64,000 nucleotides of DNA from Hsuehochloa calcarea (Eukaryota; Streptophyta; Magnoliopsida; Poales; Poaceae), in assembly GCA_036346395.1 (NCBI GenBank), contig CM070599.1, positions 33,595,232 to 33,659,231 of the forward strand, written 5' to 3'. The notes beneath the pieces are model-generated. The model made no database searches. It was not told the DNA's origin and saw only the letters and a list, made by a program, of their open reading frames with translations. Positions 25,101 through 34,949 of the stretch are shown here, one piece after another (position 1 is the stretch's first letter; the number at the start of each line of letters is the position of its first letter). The translations under genes were made by a program, and so were the position numbers.

Positions 25101-27143
25101 CTACAACCAAATATTGATAATTCACAAAGTTAATTTGAGCTCAAGGAAATTTTTAAAAATCACATGTCATATTGTTAGTAAAGAAATTAGAAATATTTAC
25201 CCTTCCTCATGGCCATTCTTACTACGGTGTGACTTTTCATAAGCTTCTTTCTTAGCCTCTCTTTCAGCATCAAATTCCTTCCTTCATTGTTTCAGCATTG
25301 TATTACAGGTTATACGATGATATACAGTTACAAATAAAGCCAACAGTATGAAAACTATAAGACACTCAACTCCTGATTCTAAAAATAAGAGGAACTGATT
25401 TAGGTATCGATCATCATGAACAAACAGCAGAACATCTTGCAGTTAAGTGAACTGCAATCATCAACTGATGATTCCCCTAGAAACTAAACAATAGAACAGC
25501 TTGGAAAAGAAGGAAGGAAGAATTTGCCCAAAGAATGGAAACATAAATTCTCTAACTAATAAATGGTGCACATGACAGTGTGAGGAAAGAAGCTTGAACT
25601 GGTAGTTAACTTACTTTGGTTTTATTTCCAGATCTGCCCCTGCAAAAACAAGACTATTGTTCATAACACCTTTTGCTTCCTCTTCTTCTGAAAATTCGAC
25701 TAAAGCAGCGCCGCAGAAGTGCCTTTTGTCAGAAACATGCCGTGGAAGCCTCACGCTGTTCACCTGTGACGCAAACAGTTCAGAATTTCAGATACAACAC
25801 TGCATCATAAGTATTTATATAGCAAGATTCATGAATTTATAGTTTTGTTATGGTAATTTCTGAATTCACCAAGTTATCATATGCATTGAATTCACATGCA
25901 TCACCTCGTGGATCTGACAGAACATTTCCAGTTCAAAAGAATTGATATATGCATTACTGAACCTTAAAGGCTTAAAGCAACAAGCACTGTGTAATCTGGC
26001 CTATCCTATGCATCAGATTTGTATTTGCTTAACTCTGCTGATCATGTGTGATGTTTAATTGATTTTTAAGTGTAATATTCAATACTATAGAGATAACATA
26101 CCTTGCCATATTGAGCAAAGAAAGATTGAACATCTTCCAGCTTTACATTGTAAGGAAGTGGTGATGCAGCAATTGTCCTAGAGTCCACTTGTTCTATAAT
26201 CTCATCTGGCTTCAACAACTCATTAGCTCTACCAACTTCAGTCCCTGTATAAATACAAAATTGAACAATGGTTACAGAAGAGAATACCATGCCATTGGCA
26301 TACTTCTATAGGTCCAACTAAAGTAAGCCATGTTCATTTTGGCCTAATTTGCACCGGTCAGCAATCGTCCATTTTACTAGGTGAATTGGCCCTAGTTTAT
26401 AATGTGGATTTTGATCTACCATTAGGAAAGAGTCATGGTAAATCTTCGACTTGTACTATGAACTATAAACTTCACTTTCTCAGCAGTTCGAACAAAACTG
26501 AAAAATGGAATATTGTACTTTTGCTCAGAGTGTAAGCTTCTTCGCCACCGAAACATGAATTTGACTGGAGACCACTATAGCATTTCACATATCATGTAAC
26601 AAGATTCATAAGCAAAAGGGAAAAAAATTGCTTACCGTCCTCGGAGACACGGAGGGACGAGGAAAGACGCAGGACCTCGGCGACTGCAAGCACCGTCTCC
26701 TCGGGCACGGTCTCCTGCTTCACGGCCGCATCCAGGCCTAGGTGCGACCTCATCCGCGAGAAGGAGCAAATGAGAGCCAAGCTCACCACTGCCCAATCCC
26801 AATCCCCAAAAAAAAACCAGCACCATAACCACACAAGGCAGCGTGATCACCAAAACAATCATCAGATATGAGAGGAATTCTTACAGCCATCGTCGCTCTC
26901 CTCGACGGTCCTCCGCAGGAACCCGTCGCGGGGGAGGTTGCTGTCGCTGAAGTAGAACTCCACCTGCAGCCCAAAAAAACACAAGAGGAAAATAAGCAAC
27001 TTCGATCCGAAAAAATCCCCAAATTTTGAAGGGGGCAAACGGCGGGGATCAGGGACGGGGTAGGAATTGCAAACCTGGCGGAGAACATTCTTGGCCTTGG
27101 CTTCGTCGAGGGAAGCGGCGGCGGCGGCGGCTGTGGTCGCCAT
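22198..27143 (-). CDS. LA1: La protein (La motif, two RRMs), 10 exons
   Basis: Nuclear La protein; in eukaryotes it binds the 3' UUU-OH of RNA polymerase III transcripts and acts as an RNA chaperone. Ten exons with GT-AG borders: 27143-27075, 26963-26885, 26788-26636, 26244-26102, 25763-25615, 25281-25201, 25100-24842, 23334-23187, 22848-22770 and 22309-22198. They total 1272 nt, exactly 423 codons plus stop, close to the Arabidopsis La1 size. Domains: La motif about residues 18-100 (VEFYFSDSNLPRDGF, LVSLALICSFSRM), RRM1 about 123-206 (FCGAALVEF as RNP1), an acidic linker, a second RRM about 297-385 (SGYIRFED), and a basic Gly/Arg/His tail ending KAQKVDASA. The ATG follows a telo-box. Intron 7 (1.5 kb) carries a fold-back element. 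Confidence 0.96.
23787..23837 (+). repeat. 51-bp direct repeat, left copy
   Basis: Matches 24549-24599 with two mismatches (AATCAATAAGAAACC at the start, GGTTTCGCAATC at the end) and brackets the fold-back element. It is far longer than a normal target-site duplication. Confidence 0.9.
23843..24546. mobile_element. Fold-back element with about 100-bp TIRs in La intron 7
   Basis: The left end reads GTAAATTGCACCACAGGTAC and the right end is its near complement (reverse complement GTAAATTGCACCATAGGTAC). Similarity extends inward about 100-120 bp through GTGCATCTAGGTCACT and GTTAAACCGAGC. The centre has no coding sequence. It is flanked by a 51-bp direct repeat (23787-23837 and 24549-24599). It is a MITE or fold-back element; the superfamily is not determined. 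Confidence 0.75.
24549..24599 (+). repeat. 51-bp direct repeat, right copy
   Basis: Second copy of 23787-23837, beginning two bases after the right terminal repeat. Confidence 0.9.
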
Positions 27144-27170
27144 GGCTAACGCGATTTGGGGCGGAGGTGC

Positions 27171-27178
27171 TAGGGTTT
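27171..27178 (-). promoter_or_regulatory. Telo-box upstream of La ATG
   Basis: The minus strand reads AAACCCTA about 28 bases upstream of the La start codon, with a second ACCC run nearby. Telo-boxes are common close to the start of plant genes for translation and RNA metabolism. Whether it is promoter or 5' leader depends on the unmapped transcription start. Confidence 0.6.
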
Positions 27179-27676
27179 TAGGAGGATGGCGGGTACTGTT
27201 CGGGGTTTTTAATTCCAAAATGAGTTTGGGACGGGATATTCCTGCGGCCGCTGCGGCTCAGGCTAAGCATCCACGGATTTGCTATTTGGGCTTGAAAAGG
27301 ATTGGACTTGAGTTGGACCAGAAACAATGGGTTTGGTTGAATCAAGTCAGCCCGGCCGGTTCTCCGTACCGTGGCCGTAGCTAAAAGCTACGGCAGGAGT
27401 GCCTCAGCTCTCCCGGTCGCTACAGTAAAATTGCTTGTGAAAACTAGCACTTGCTCTGTAGATCACGCTGCAGTACTTTGGCCCATCGATCTATGGTGAA
27501 ACACTACCATTTCTCCGTCTTCGAGGACGCATATCATTGTGTCTCTCTGCCTTACGGCCGAGGATACGGTTCCAGCGATTATGATTATCATGGGTAAATT
27601 AGTTACAGTTTCGATGGAATTCGTATTGACAATCAAAACAAAAATTGGGGCAAGACGAAATACACACAGCAATTCA
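27179..27676. other. La upstream region, no gene
   Basis: Holds the presumed La promoter. A perfect short inverted repeat CCGTAGCT-AAA-AGCTACGG lies near 27373-27391. The longer frames here have no recognisable domain and look fortuitous. Confidence 0.5.
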
Positions 27677-27804
27677 GGAGCGTAGCTCAGTGGGCGAAAG
27701 GGGACAGGTGTGTTCCCAGTCTGCCCGCGTTCGAGCCGAGCTCGGTGCTCTAGCGAGGAAGTGTAGACTCTATTTCGCCTAGGCAAAATCTGCAAAAAAA
27801 AAAA
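27677..27804 (+). mobile_element. tRNA-derived SINE
   Basis: The head has an RNA polymerase III A box (GTAGCTCAGTGGG) and, about 35 bases later, a B box (GTTCGAGCC). A short unrelated body and an A-rich tail (TGCAAAAAAAAAAAC, to about 27806) follow. The head does not fold into a full tRNA cloverleaf with an acceptor stem. No exact target duplication is evident. The family could be Au-like, unproven. Confidence 0.7.
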
Positions 27805-29034
27805 CAATGACTAGTCCTACACTACTATCGGATGCATATCGCTGTCTTTATGCAACAAAGGCACCAGAGGCATGGCCTGGTGGACCGTCTAATTGGGAAT
27901 TAGCACTCAATATCAAAGCAAGAGAAATCAAGGGATCACAAAACTTCTTTTAACAGAATCTGAAATCATCTCGCCTGTCTCGATCACGGCCCTAAAATGA
28001 TAAATAGCAAGGAAAGGCAGGGGATACGCATCCCTACCTACAACCTACCCATCACCTCTAGAATTATGCACTATAGTACCCTCGTTGTGCAAAAAAAATT
28101 AAAATTAGCCCATATAAATAAATAAAAATCCAAATTTTGCCTCATGATTGTAGCTGCTGCGGTCTGGGACGGCAGCATCCCTGAGGGCAGCACATGTTGG
28201 ACGGTTTTTAAATATATAAATTGAGCTCAAACAATTATGAAATTTTATGTGGAGCCTCCTGGCATAGTGTGTCTGCTTGTGTAATTTTTTTGAAATTTTA
28301 TGCATTCTTTTTTTTTCTCTAAAATTCTTTAAAGTCTAATGTTTGTACGAATTTTCTAATATAGCAAATGAGGTCCAAACATTATATAAAAAAAATCCAG
28401 ACTCCGTACACAGTGGACTTGATTTTGTAAATTTTACATAATTTTATATGCTCTGAAATTATCTTGACAAATTCAGGGTTTATGTCTCAAAAATTAGGAC
28501 GAGACGATTCCGAAAATAGGGTTTCATGATTTCATGTGACTTGAAATGTGCGAAGTTTGGTACGACATGACTACTCTTGGTCACTCTGGTTCTTAATCAT
28601 ATTTCTTCTGTACAGTGGAGTTAAAGCAAAATACAGAAATTAACTTAACTGAAGGGACTGAGAACGTTGCGATTACGGAGAAGCCCTAAAACATAGAAGA
28701 ATCGATGTCGATGTGAATGGTTATCTATGGGATTCCACCAGAAGAGGCATACTTTGATGGCTCAATGAGGCACGTAACTGTAACTACATTGCGATCCGCA
28801 GCGACGAAGCACGTTACATGTGGTCACATGGCATGATGGTTCAGCTAATTGCTTTAGTCATGGACGCTACTACTACGGTAACTTACGACACGAGCTTCCG
28901 GACCATGTAAGTACGCATACCTTTAGGGGATTGTAAAAATATGGCAAATAGGAGGGGGGACTACTACGGAATAGCCCGACCTACTGCGTGGACCGGTGTC
29001 ATTTGCCTTTCCTTGCGAGCTCGGTGTTGTACTC

Positions 29035-29751
29035 CTAGCAAGCCGCCCTGGCCCCGGCCGCCATTTCCCGCTTTTTCTCGCACTCCCTCTCGCGTGTCTC
29101 ACGCTCCCTGCGCCTGCACGTCTCGAGATGGGCCTGCGTGTCCCGTCGGATACGCTGCTTGTGCTCTTCAGTTCGACGCTCCTCCTCCTGGATCTCGCGT
29201 GCCCTTTCGACATTCCACTCCTCGAAGTCGATTCGCCATTGGTCGCGTGAGTGGATCTCTAGGTCGATCCACTTGCGGTAGCCACATAGCATCTCCAGTG
29301 ACTACAAGTAGACGGGGGAGATTGTTAGTGTGTACTTTGAAAGAGAATTGGTATGGGAACTTACTGTAAGTAGTCCTTATCGGTTGCTGATAGCTGCTCG
29401 TATCTCAATGACGGTCGGGATAGTCAGAGGAGTAGTTAGGACAACCCCAGTAACGCATGTCGAGGTTGAGCCGGTGCTTTGATTTGAAGAACTTGTATGT
29501 GTCCCTGCACCAACAGAGGGGTGACGTCTCCCCCTCTGGTGGGTGTTGCGGTGAAGACTCGGTTGGTGCGCTCGGCGGGGGTTCTTCGCTACGGGGGCTT
29601 CATTATGAGAGTCGTCATCCCGGCAAGTGCGCTTCTTGGACCGGGCCTCAGCAGCCCTAGCTTGTTTGGCCTGTGTCGTAGAAGCCCTTGCTAGATCACG
29701 GATCTCGTCCCATTGCTTCTTGAGGCTGTTCATCCCAGCGTGGTAAAACAA
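29035..29751 (-). pseudogene. GRF-type zinc-finger gene, frame-broken (TE2)
   Basis: The last exon (29301-29035, after acceptor TCTACTTGTAG) encodes CGYRKWIDLEI, a GRF second half, then a strongly charged coiled coil (EIQEEERRTEEHKQRIRRD). The first half lies upstream at about 29510-29425 in another frame: CWC, then RYWGCPNYSSD, giving the expected C-x-C, C, C ligand set. The frame containing CWC has stops just upstream and no ATG. The open frame starting at 29751 (Lys/Arg-rich, KKQWDEIRDLARAS) overlaps in a different register, so at least one frameshift or an unrecognised intron is implied. The upstream part may belong to the same ancestral protein. Confidence 0.5.
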
Positions 29752-29879
29752 GCTCTAGTGTAGCATTGGATTTTGTTGTATGGTTTTCTCTCGTAGATGT
29801 CTTCCACCTCCTTTTATAAGCCAGAGCGTTGACATAGTGTGATTGGCAGAGTGTTGTCTAATCTTTTGCAGAGAAGCTA

Positions 29880-30250
29880 TGTCCCATTTTTCGGAGTGTT
29901 GTCCTTTCGGTCTGAAAAGCTGGCGAGGGAGAGTGTTGTCATGTCTTATTTTGCAGAATCATGTCTCGTCCTGCTTTGCAGAGAGAAATCACACTTTGCA
30001 GAGTCCTGTCTCGTACTGTTTTGCAGAGAGAGGTCATATCCTACTTTGCAGAGTGCTATCATTTCGGTCTTAAAAGCCGGCGAGGCAGAGTGTTGTCATG
30101 TGTTACTGTGTGGAGTCATGTCTTGTCCTGCTTTGCATGCAGAAGTCGTGTCCTGTTTTGCAGAGTGTTGTCCTTTCGGTTTGAAATGCTGGCGAGGCAG
30201 TGTGTTATCACGTCTTACTTTGCATATGGTGGTCACGTCCTGCTTTGTAA
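29880..30250. repeat. Tandem repeat with nested short modules (TE2)
   Basis: A higher-order unit starting GAGTGTTGTCCTTTCGGT and running through GCTGGCGAGG occurs three times (about 29896, 30053, 30162). Between them are shorter modules of the type GTCCTGCTTTGCAGAG. Plus-strand frames stay open through it, giving Cys/Ser-rich reading frames with no family match. It lies between the two GRF genes. Confidence 0.8.
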
Positions 30251-30511
30251 GATAAATCGTGCGGTCTTGCCATTGCGAAAACTAAGTATTATGAAATTGT
30301 CTGCAATATTATAGATTTATGTCTCAAAAATTTAGAATGTAGGATTTGAAAATTAGTGTTTGATTAATTCACACGTAAAGTATTCATAATAGAATTAGAT
30401 AGAGGCATACATGATACAAATGAGTACAACAACGCCGCAAAGGCATACATCACGTAGTGCAGGGATGCATAGATAAAGAGTGGATATTGCAATCTTATTA
30501 AAACTGAACTT

Positions 30512-30990
30512 CTACTTGGCAAGAACAAAAAATAATAGAAGAAAAACTGCCAAACTAGCTATGTTAACTAATTTCTGAAGCAATTTCTCAACCGTTTCCG
30601 ATCTTTCATCCAGTCTTTTAATAACATTATCTTTATTTTCCATCGGTTGATCCGATGGTCGAGGCACTTGACGAAATGCAGCCACACGACAGGTGTCCTC
30701 TTGCAAGAAAGCAATTTGCATTGTAATGTCTCGAACCTCTGGCACAGCTTCATCAGCCCATAGTAATTGGAACTGCAAGTGAAAAACATGATATTTGGAA
30801 AGAAGTTTATTGGGAATGATCAGGCACAAGTTACCGTAAGATTTGAACACTTCATGAACACTCGGAATAGATTCGTTGGCGTATGGGAGGTGAACACATT
30901 CACCGGATCCCTGCAACGAGGGCAATCCAAGTACTGCCGTAGTGTTTCTAATTGCCTGCTCACTCGGAAGTTTGATGAGGCCATGGGCAT
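30512..30990 (-). CDS. Small GRF-like zinc-finger protein with C-terminal membrane segment (TE2)
   Basis: Two-exon model: 30990-30835 and 30772-30512, joined by a 62-bp GT-AG intron (acceptor CACTTGCAG), giving 138 residues. The N-terminal part has LDCPRCRD, then TPTNLFRVFMKCSN and, after the splice, FQLLWADE. This follows the order of a GRF finger, but with C-x2-C instead of C-x-C and no Cys before the FQLLWAD block. A variable middle, a short coiled coil (RLDERSETVEKLLQKLV) and a final hydrophobic helix (SLAVFLLLFFVL) follow. Finger, coiled coil and tail anchor is a known plant GRF arrangement. A TATA box lies about 70 bases upstream. The function is unknown; it is probably element-borne. 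Confidence 0.6.
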
Positions 30991-31057
30991 CCCGTTTAAG
31001 ACTGGAAGGAAGGAGAAGAGGAACTGAAGAGTGAGGGGAATGGCAGCTAAATCATGC

Positions 31058-31069
31058 ATATATATATAG
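31058..31069 (-). promoter_or_regulatory. TATA box of the GRF-membrane gene
   Basis: The minus strand reads CTATATATATATG about 70 bases upstream of the ATG at 30990, a good position for a core promoter of the compact two-exon gene. Confidence 0.5.
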
Positions 31070-31337
31070 CCTACGGGTAAATTGCAATTTGGTTGAAGAA
31101 AATTAGCGTCCGCGAGTTAGTGAGGCCGAGGAGGTATCGTGGGGCAGCATTGCGTTATGTCTTTAAGATTTAGTAAGTTAAAATCGGGAGGTAGAGTTGT
31201 CGTTAGTACTAAATATTTCGGAGAACATTTTGTGTACATAAATCACAGTGTCGTCATGCACAGGGACATTACATAAATCACAAAGGTGAAATGCACAATG
31301 ACATTACATAACAAGTTTTACACGGCCATGACATTAG

Positions 31338-31879
31338 TTAGGGCGCATCGTCGTGTCGCTTGCCGGGACGGCGTAATTGATTCTCAGAGAAGGTGAACCT
31401 GTCCGGGGAGCGGCGTACGCCTTGAAGGCCATAGTAGGGGCCCTGCCTGGGAGGCGAATCTGGGGTGATCTCATCGTGGGGGTCCGGCTGAGGCCTAAGC
31501 ATATCGTCAACCCACTGGTGCTCTTCCTGCGGGGAAGGGTACGGGGTGAGTTAGTCATTGGTTTTGTGCGACGAAAAAATCGGTGTAACTACGTTCACCG
31601 TACCTGAGTAGGTTGTTGTGTAGAGGAGGATCCTCTTGGCCAGTTTGAGTCGTAGTGCTGCACGGTGTACCCTCCGTACATATCGCCGAACCACTGGTCG
31701 CGCTCCCGCAGGTGTGATTGAACGTCGTGCGTCAATGAGCCGAACCCTTCGTCTCTGCGCTGCGGTGAGTCAGGGTCGGCGTGTGGAGTGCAAAAATGTC
31801 GCACCGGCAAGGAAGTCATGTCCTGCGCCTCCCTCCGTGATGACGATGGTTGCAACAAAGTGCTATCTCCTCGCAAGTG
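31338..31879 (-). CDS. C-terminal exons of an unidentified TE-associated gene (TE2)
   Basis: Two in-phase exons: 31879-31604 (acceptor TTGTTCTTGCAG, donor CAG/GTACGG) and 31526-31338 (acceptor CCCCGCAG), ending in TAA. The product is Ser/Gln/Pro-rich with two similar W-x-x-D-M blocks (DQWFGDMYGG and HQWVDDMLRP). Such tails occur in plant-mobile-domain proteins (MAIN-like / phosphatase 7 long-form) that are common in grass transposons, but no core domain is visible, so the assignment is a guess. Upstream exons (to about 32160) appear to have frameshifts. Confidence 0.35.
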
Positions 31880-32530
31880 CTGCAAGAACAAAGGGTAATG
31901 TCAGATACGTCCGAAATGAGTGCATGCAAAGGTACTCACGACAAGAACCGGCTGACAGATGACAAACTGCGGGCCCGAGGCGGGTCGTCGTACGAGCTAT
32001 CAGAATTTCGACGACTCGAGTGCGATGGGCGGCAGAGGCGGTGCGACGGAGGTGCCGAGGGCGAGGTGGTGGAGGGTGCCCTCCGTGGTACGCGCGATGT
32101 CAGGCGTGAACGCCGCTATGGCGACCACAAGTTATGGATCTAATCGCAGTCGTCGTGTCCTCGCCTATGGTGCGCATCGCGCCTAGGAGACGATCAAAGG
32201 TGTTATTGTTTCCACGGCGTAAAGTTTCAGTAGTCTCACGCTGGATACGCTCCAAGCGGTAGTACCGCAAGAAAACCGATAGTAAGTGCGAAAAGTTTTT
32301 CCGGATTTAAAATTATGCGAAGAATGTTTTACCGTCTCGTCGAGGGCGCCGCCTGACGGTCCGGACGGCTAGTACGACGTCGTTGCGTGCATGGCGCCCA
32401 TCGGACGCCGCGCTTGCGCCGCCCAAGAAGTTTACACCTAGTGCGCGGAATGTACCGCATCGCAAAGACGATAATCGAGGGCCAAATTTGGAATTTTTAT
32501 TTATAGGGCTAATTTTAGAATTTCATAAGA

Positions 32531-33323
32531 ATCGGCCTAAAACAAAGTCGTAATTCCCACCTCTAATGCTCTAATATGACAGGCTCCTCTGTAGTTTCTA
32601 TGCCACAATGAACTAGTGAAGAGATAAAGTAACAAAATCTAAGAGTCGAATCTTATTACTTTCTTGTAAGATTGTGATCGTCTGTCTAAACCCTTGTATA
32701 AAGAAACACTTGCATTAAAAGTCTAGACAATAATCTTAGGGAATTGTTATGTAACTTCCAACCGTTTTTAAGCTAAAACTGTCACTTTTTTGTTAGATAT
32801 ACTTCGAGATTTGTACTTTTTTCATCTGATGAATTGGGTATGAATTTATTATGATTTTTTTCTTCAGAACATAACGGGTTCACCACGTTGCCGTATTTTG
32901 TTGGTATATAATTTCTCTTGTATTTATTTTTGCTCAACCTCTCAAAGTACATGGGAAAAATATAACAAGTTCACAACATTGACGTATTTTGTTAGTATCT
33001 TATTATATTATATTTTTGTCTTTATTTTTGCTCAACCTCCCAAAGTACATATGAGATTTTGAATCATATGATGGAAATATGAGTTATTAAGACTTTCAAG
33101 AATAATTACAGTGATCACGAACCAAAATTACATAAATATTTTACTATAATTTATGTATAATGGAGTTGTAAATAAACTTTCAGAATGTCAGTTTTTTACA
33201 GAGAAAATTGTCGAATTCTATGTAAACACGTCCCATAATCTTATATAGATGTTGGTAGTGTGGACATGTGGTGATGTCGTATGCTTTCTAGTCTAAACAC
33301 CTCTTTTGCACTTGATATAATCC
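32531..33323. other. AT-rich intergenic DNA
   Basis: No gene, RNA or defined element recognised. A near-repeat of about 90 bp (ACATAACGGGTTCAC... and ATATAACAAGTTCAC..., each followed by TTGCTCAACCTC) occurs at about 32870-32955 and 32955-33055. Confidence 0.5.
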
Positions 33324-33392
33324 TACTCCTTTCAGTTCAAAAAAAATCGTTTTGGATATCGATACGGACTCTAAAGTGCAACTTTGACCATT
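33324..33392. mobile_element. Stowaway-like MITE, left part
   Basis: Starts TACTCCTTTCAGTTC; its complementary end is at 48787-48793. The MITE is split by the 15 kb LTR element (33393-48598). Joining both parts restores a sequence of about 264 bp with TACTCC...GGGAGTA ends and an AAACTTT core typical of Stowaway elements. Confidence 0.65.
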
Positions 33393-34153
33393 TGTCGGTG
33401 TATTAGAACCGATCTTACGTAAAGATTGTTTGATTCGGGGGGTCTCCTAGAGATAAGATCACGCAGAGTGGATTGACACGGGATGTTTAGACAGGTTCAG
33501 GCCTTCTCCGGAGAGAATAATAACCCTAATCCTGTGTGTATGGTATTCTTGATGATCAAGTAAAAGACTAAGACTATTACAGAATAGCACTTGTGTTCCT
33601 ACTTGATCGGCTCTTGTTCGCCTCCCTATCTCTCCGATTGATGCCCTTATATAGTCGTGAAGAAGTAGCCGCTTCGCCCTACCAAGATGCACCTAATTAA
33701 TGTAGTAACAAGCATGATGGTAGTAATTACTGGCGCCTTGACTTCTTCACGCCGTCCCGCAATTATCTTCCGAGAGATAATGGGGTATTTACACACCATT
33801 AATACGCGGAATAATAGCGTGTAGACCGCTCGGATTCCTTAATCAATTGAACCTACCCGTCAGTAGGTTTGATTATAAGGTGGTCGTAGTTTTCCGGTCG
33901 TAGAAGGACTTACGATCGTGCGAGCGTCAGAGAATAACTTACGACTATGTAATGGTCGTAGAAGGACTTACGACCATGATGTAGTCGTAGAAGAACTTAC
34001 GACTATGGGGTGATTGTAGAAGAACTTACAATCAAAGGTTAGGCCTCTCCCTTATAGAAATAAGGGGTACTTCTGGGGACTATGTGACATCATATTTACC
34101 CATAATAAGAATTACAGATAAAAGATAAAATGAGGATTATTAGATCCTCGTCA
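33393..34153 (-). repeat. 3' LTR (left copy)
   Basis: Plus strand begins TGTCGGTGTATTAG and ends GATCCTCGTCA. It contains an array of five mini-hairpins between about 33884 and 34045 (arms such as GTCGTA/TACGAC around an 8-base loop). Confidence 0.92.
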
Positions 34154-34172
34154 TCTAGCCCCCCAGCTCCAA
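34154..34172 (-). promoter_or_regulatory. Polypurine tract
   Basis: The minus strand reads TGGAGCTGGGGGGCTAGA directly before the 3' LTR (TGACGAGG), the position and composition expected for the plus-strand primer. Confidence 0.75.
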
Positions 34173-34949
34173 GTGAAAGTAACTTACTTGGTGAATGTTT
34201 CGTAAATGGTCTTACGACCATGAAAATGTCGTAGAACAATAGTCGAAGGAAGAACTCTTCGATATTTGAATGCTACTTTGACCAGGAATTTGTTTGGTCA
34301 AGAAGGTTACTTACAACTATCAAAAAGTCATAAGAACCCCTACAACTGTGTAGTAGTCGTAGTAGGGCGATTGGAGAAAAACCCTTCCGATTGATACTTC
34401 CTTTGACCAGAAAGACTTGGTCAGGAGAGTAATTTTACTTGGAGATGATAAAACAAACATAACTTTCGAATGCACTGTCTGGGAATTGCAAACGATCTCT
34501 ACAGATCTGTTGATGAGACGGTTCTCAAGTGATCGCAATCGCGGAAGATTGTTTACAACTTAAAAGTCGTAAAAACCCTACGACCGCTCGGTGGTCGTGA
34601 GGGGGAATCGGAGAAAAGCCTTTCCGATTGATACTTCCTTCACCGTAAATACTTGGTCAAGAATGTAATTTGCTTGGGGTGACGATACGCACCTAATTTT
34701 TCTCGATCGGACCATCTGGGAATTGCAACCGCTCTCTCGGACTTGTCCGATGAAGCGGTCCCGGCGGCACAACCATCTATCATAGACCTATAGTCGGACG
34801 GTTTCCGGCTAGCGGAGATCGTAAGGTTATAAAAACTTACCAGAGGTAGACTTGGATTTTTACTTTTCCCAAATCACTCCACCGTTCTTCGAGTTTGCTT
34901 TCTCCGCCTTCGACTAGGTTTCATCTTCTCCGCCAACCCAATCAAAAAA

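Larger units (their letters stand above)
28090..32530. mobile_element. TE2: TIR element carrying GRF zinc-finger genes
   Basis: The left end (about 28090-28144) and right end (about 32478-32530) are imperfect inverted repeats built on AAATTAGCCC, TATAAATAAA and CCAAATTTTGCC. Between them lie three minus-strand gene models: a broken GRF gene (29035-29751), a compact GRF plus transmembrane gene (30512-30990), and the C-terminal exons of an unidentified gene (31338-31879). There is also a tandem repeat (29880-30250). A stretch near 28810-28850 matches TE1 interior sequence (6260-6310). No transposase is identified. It may be a gene-carrying non-autonomous DNA transposon; the exact outer ends and target duplication are not fixed. 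Confidence 0.5.

Noticed and set aside
27677..27750. Functional tRNA gene
   Set aside because: A and B boxes are present, but there is no closing acceptor stem and an A-rich tail follows, so SINE.
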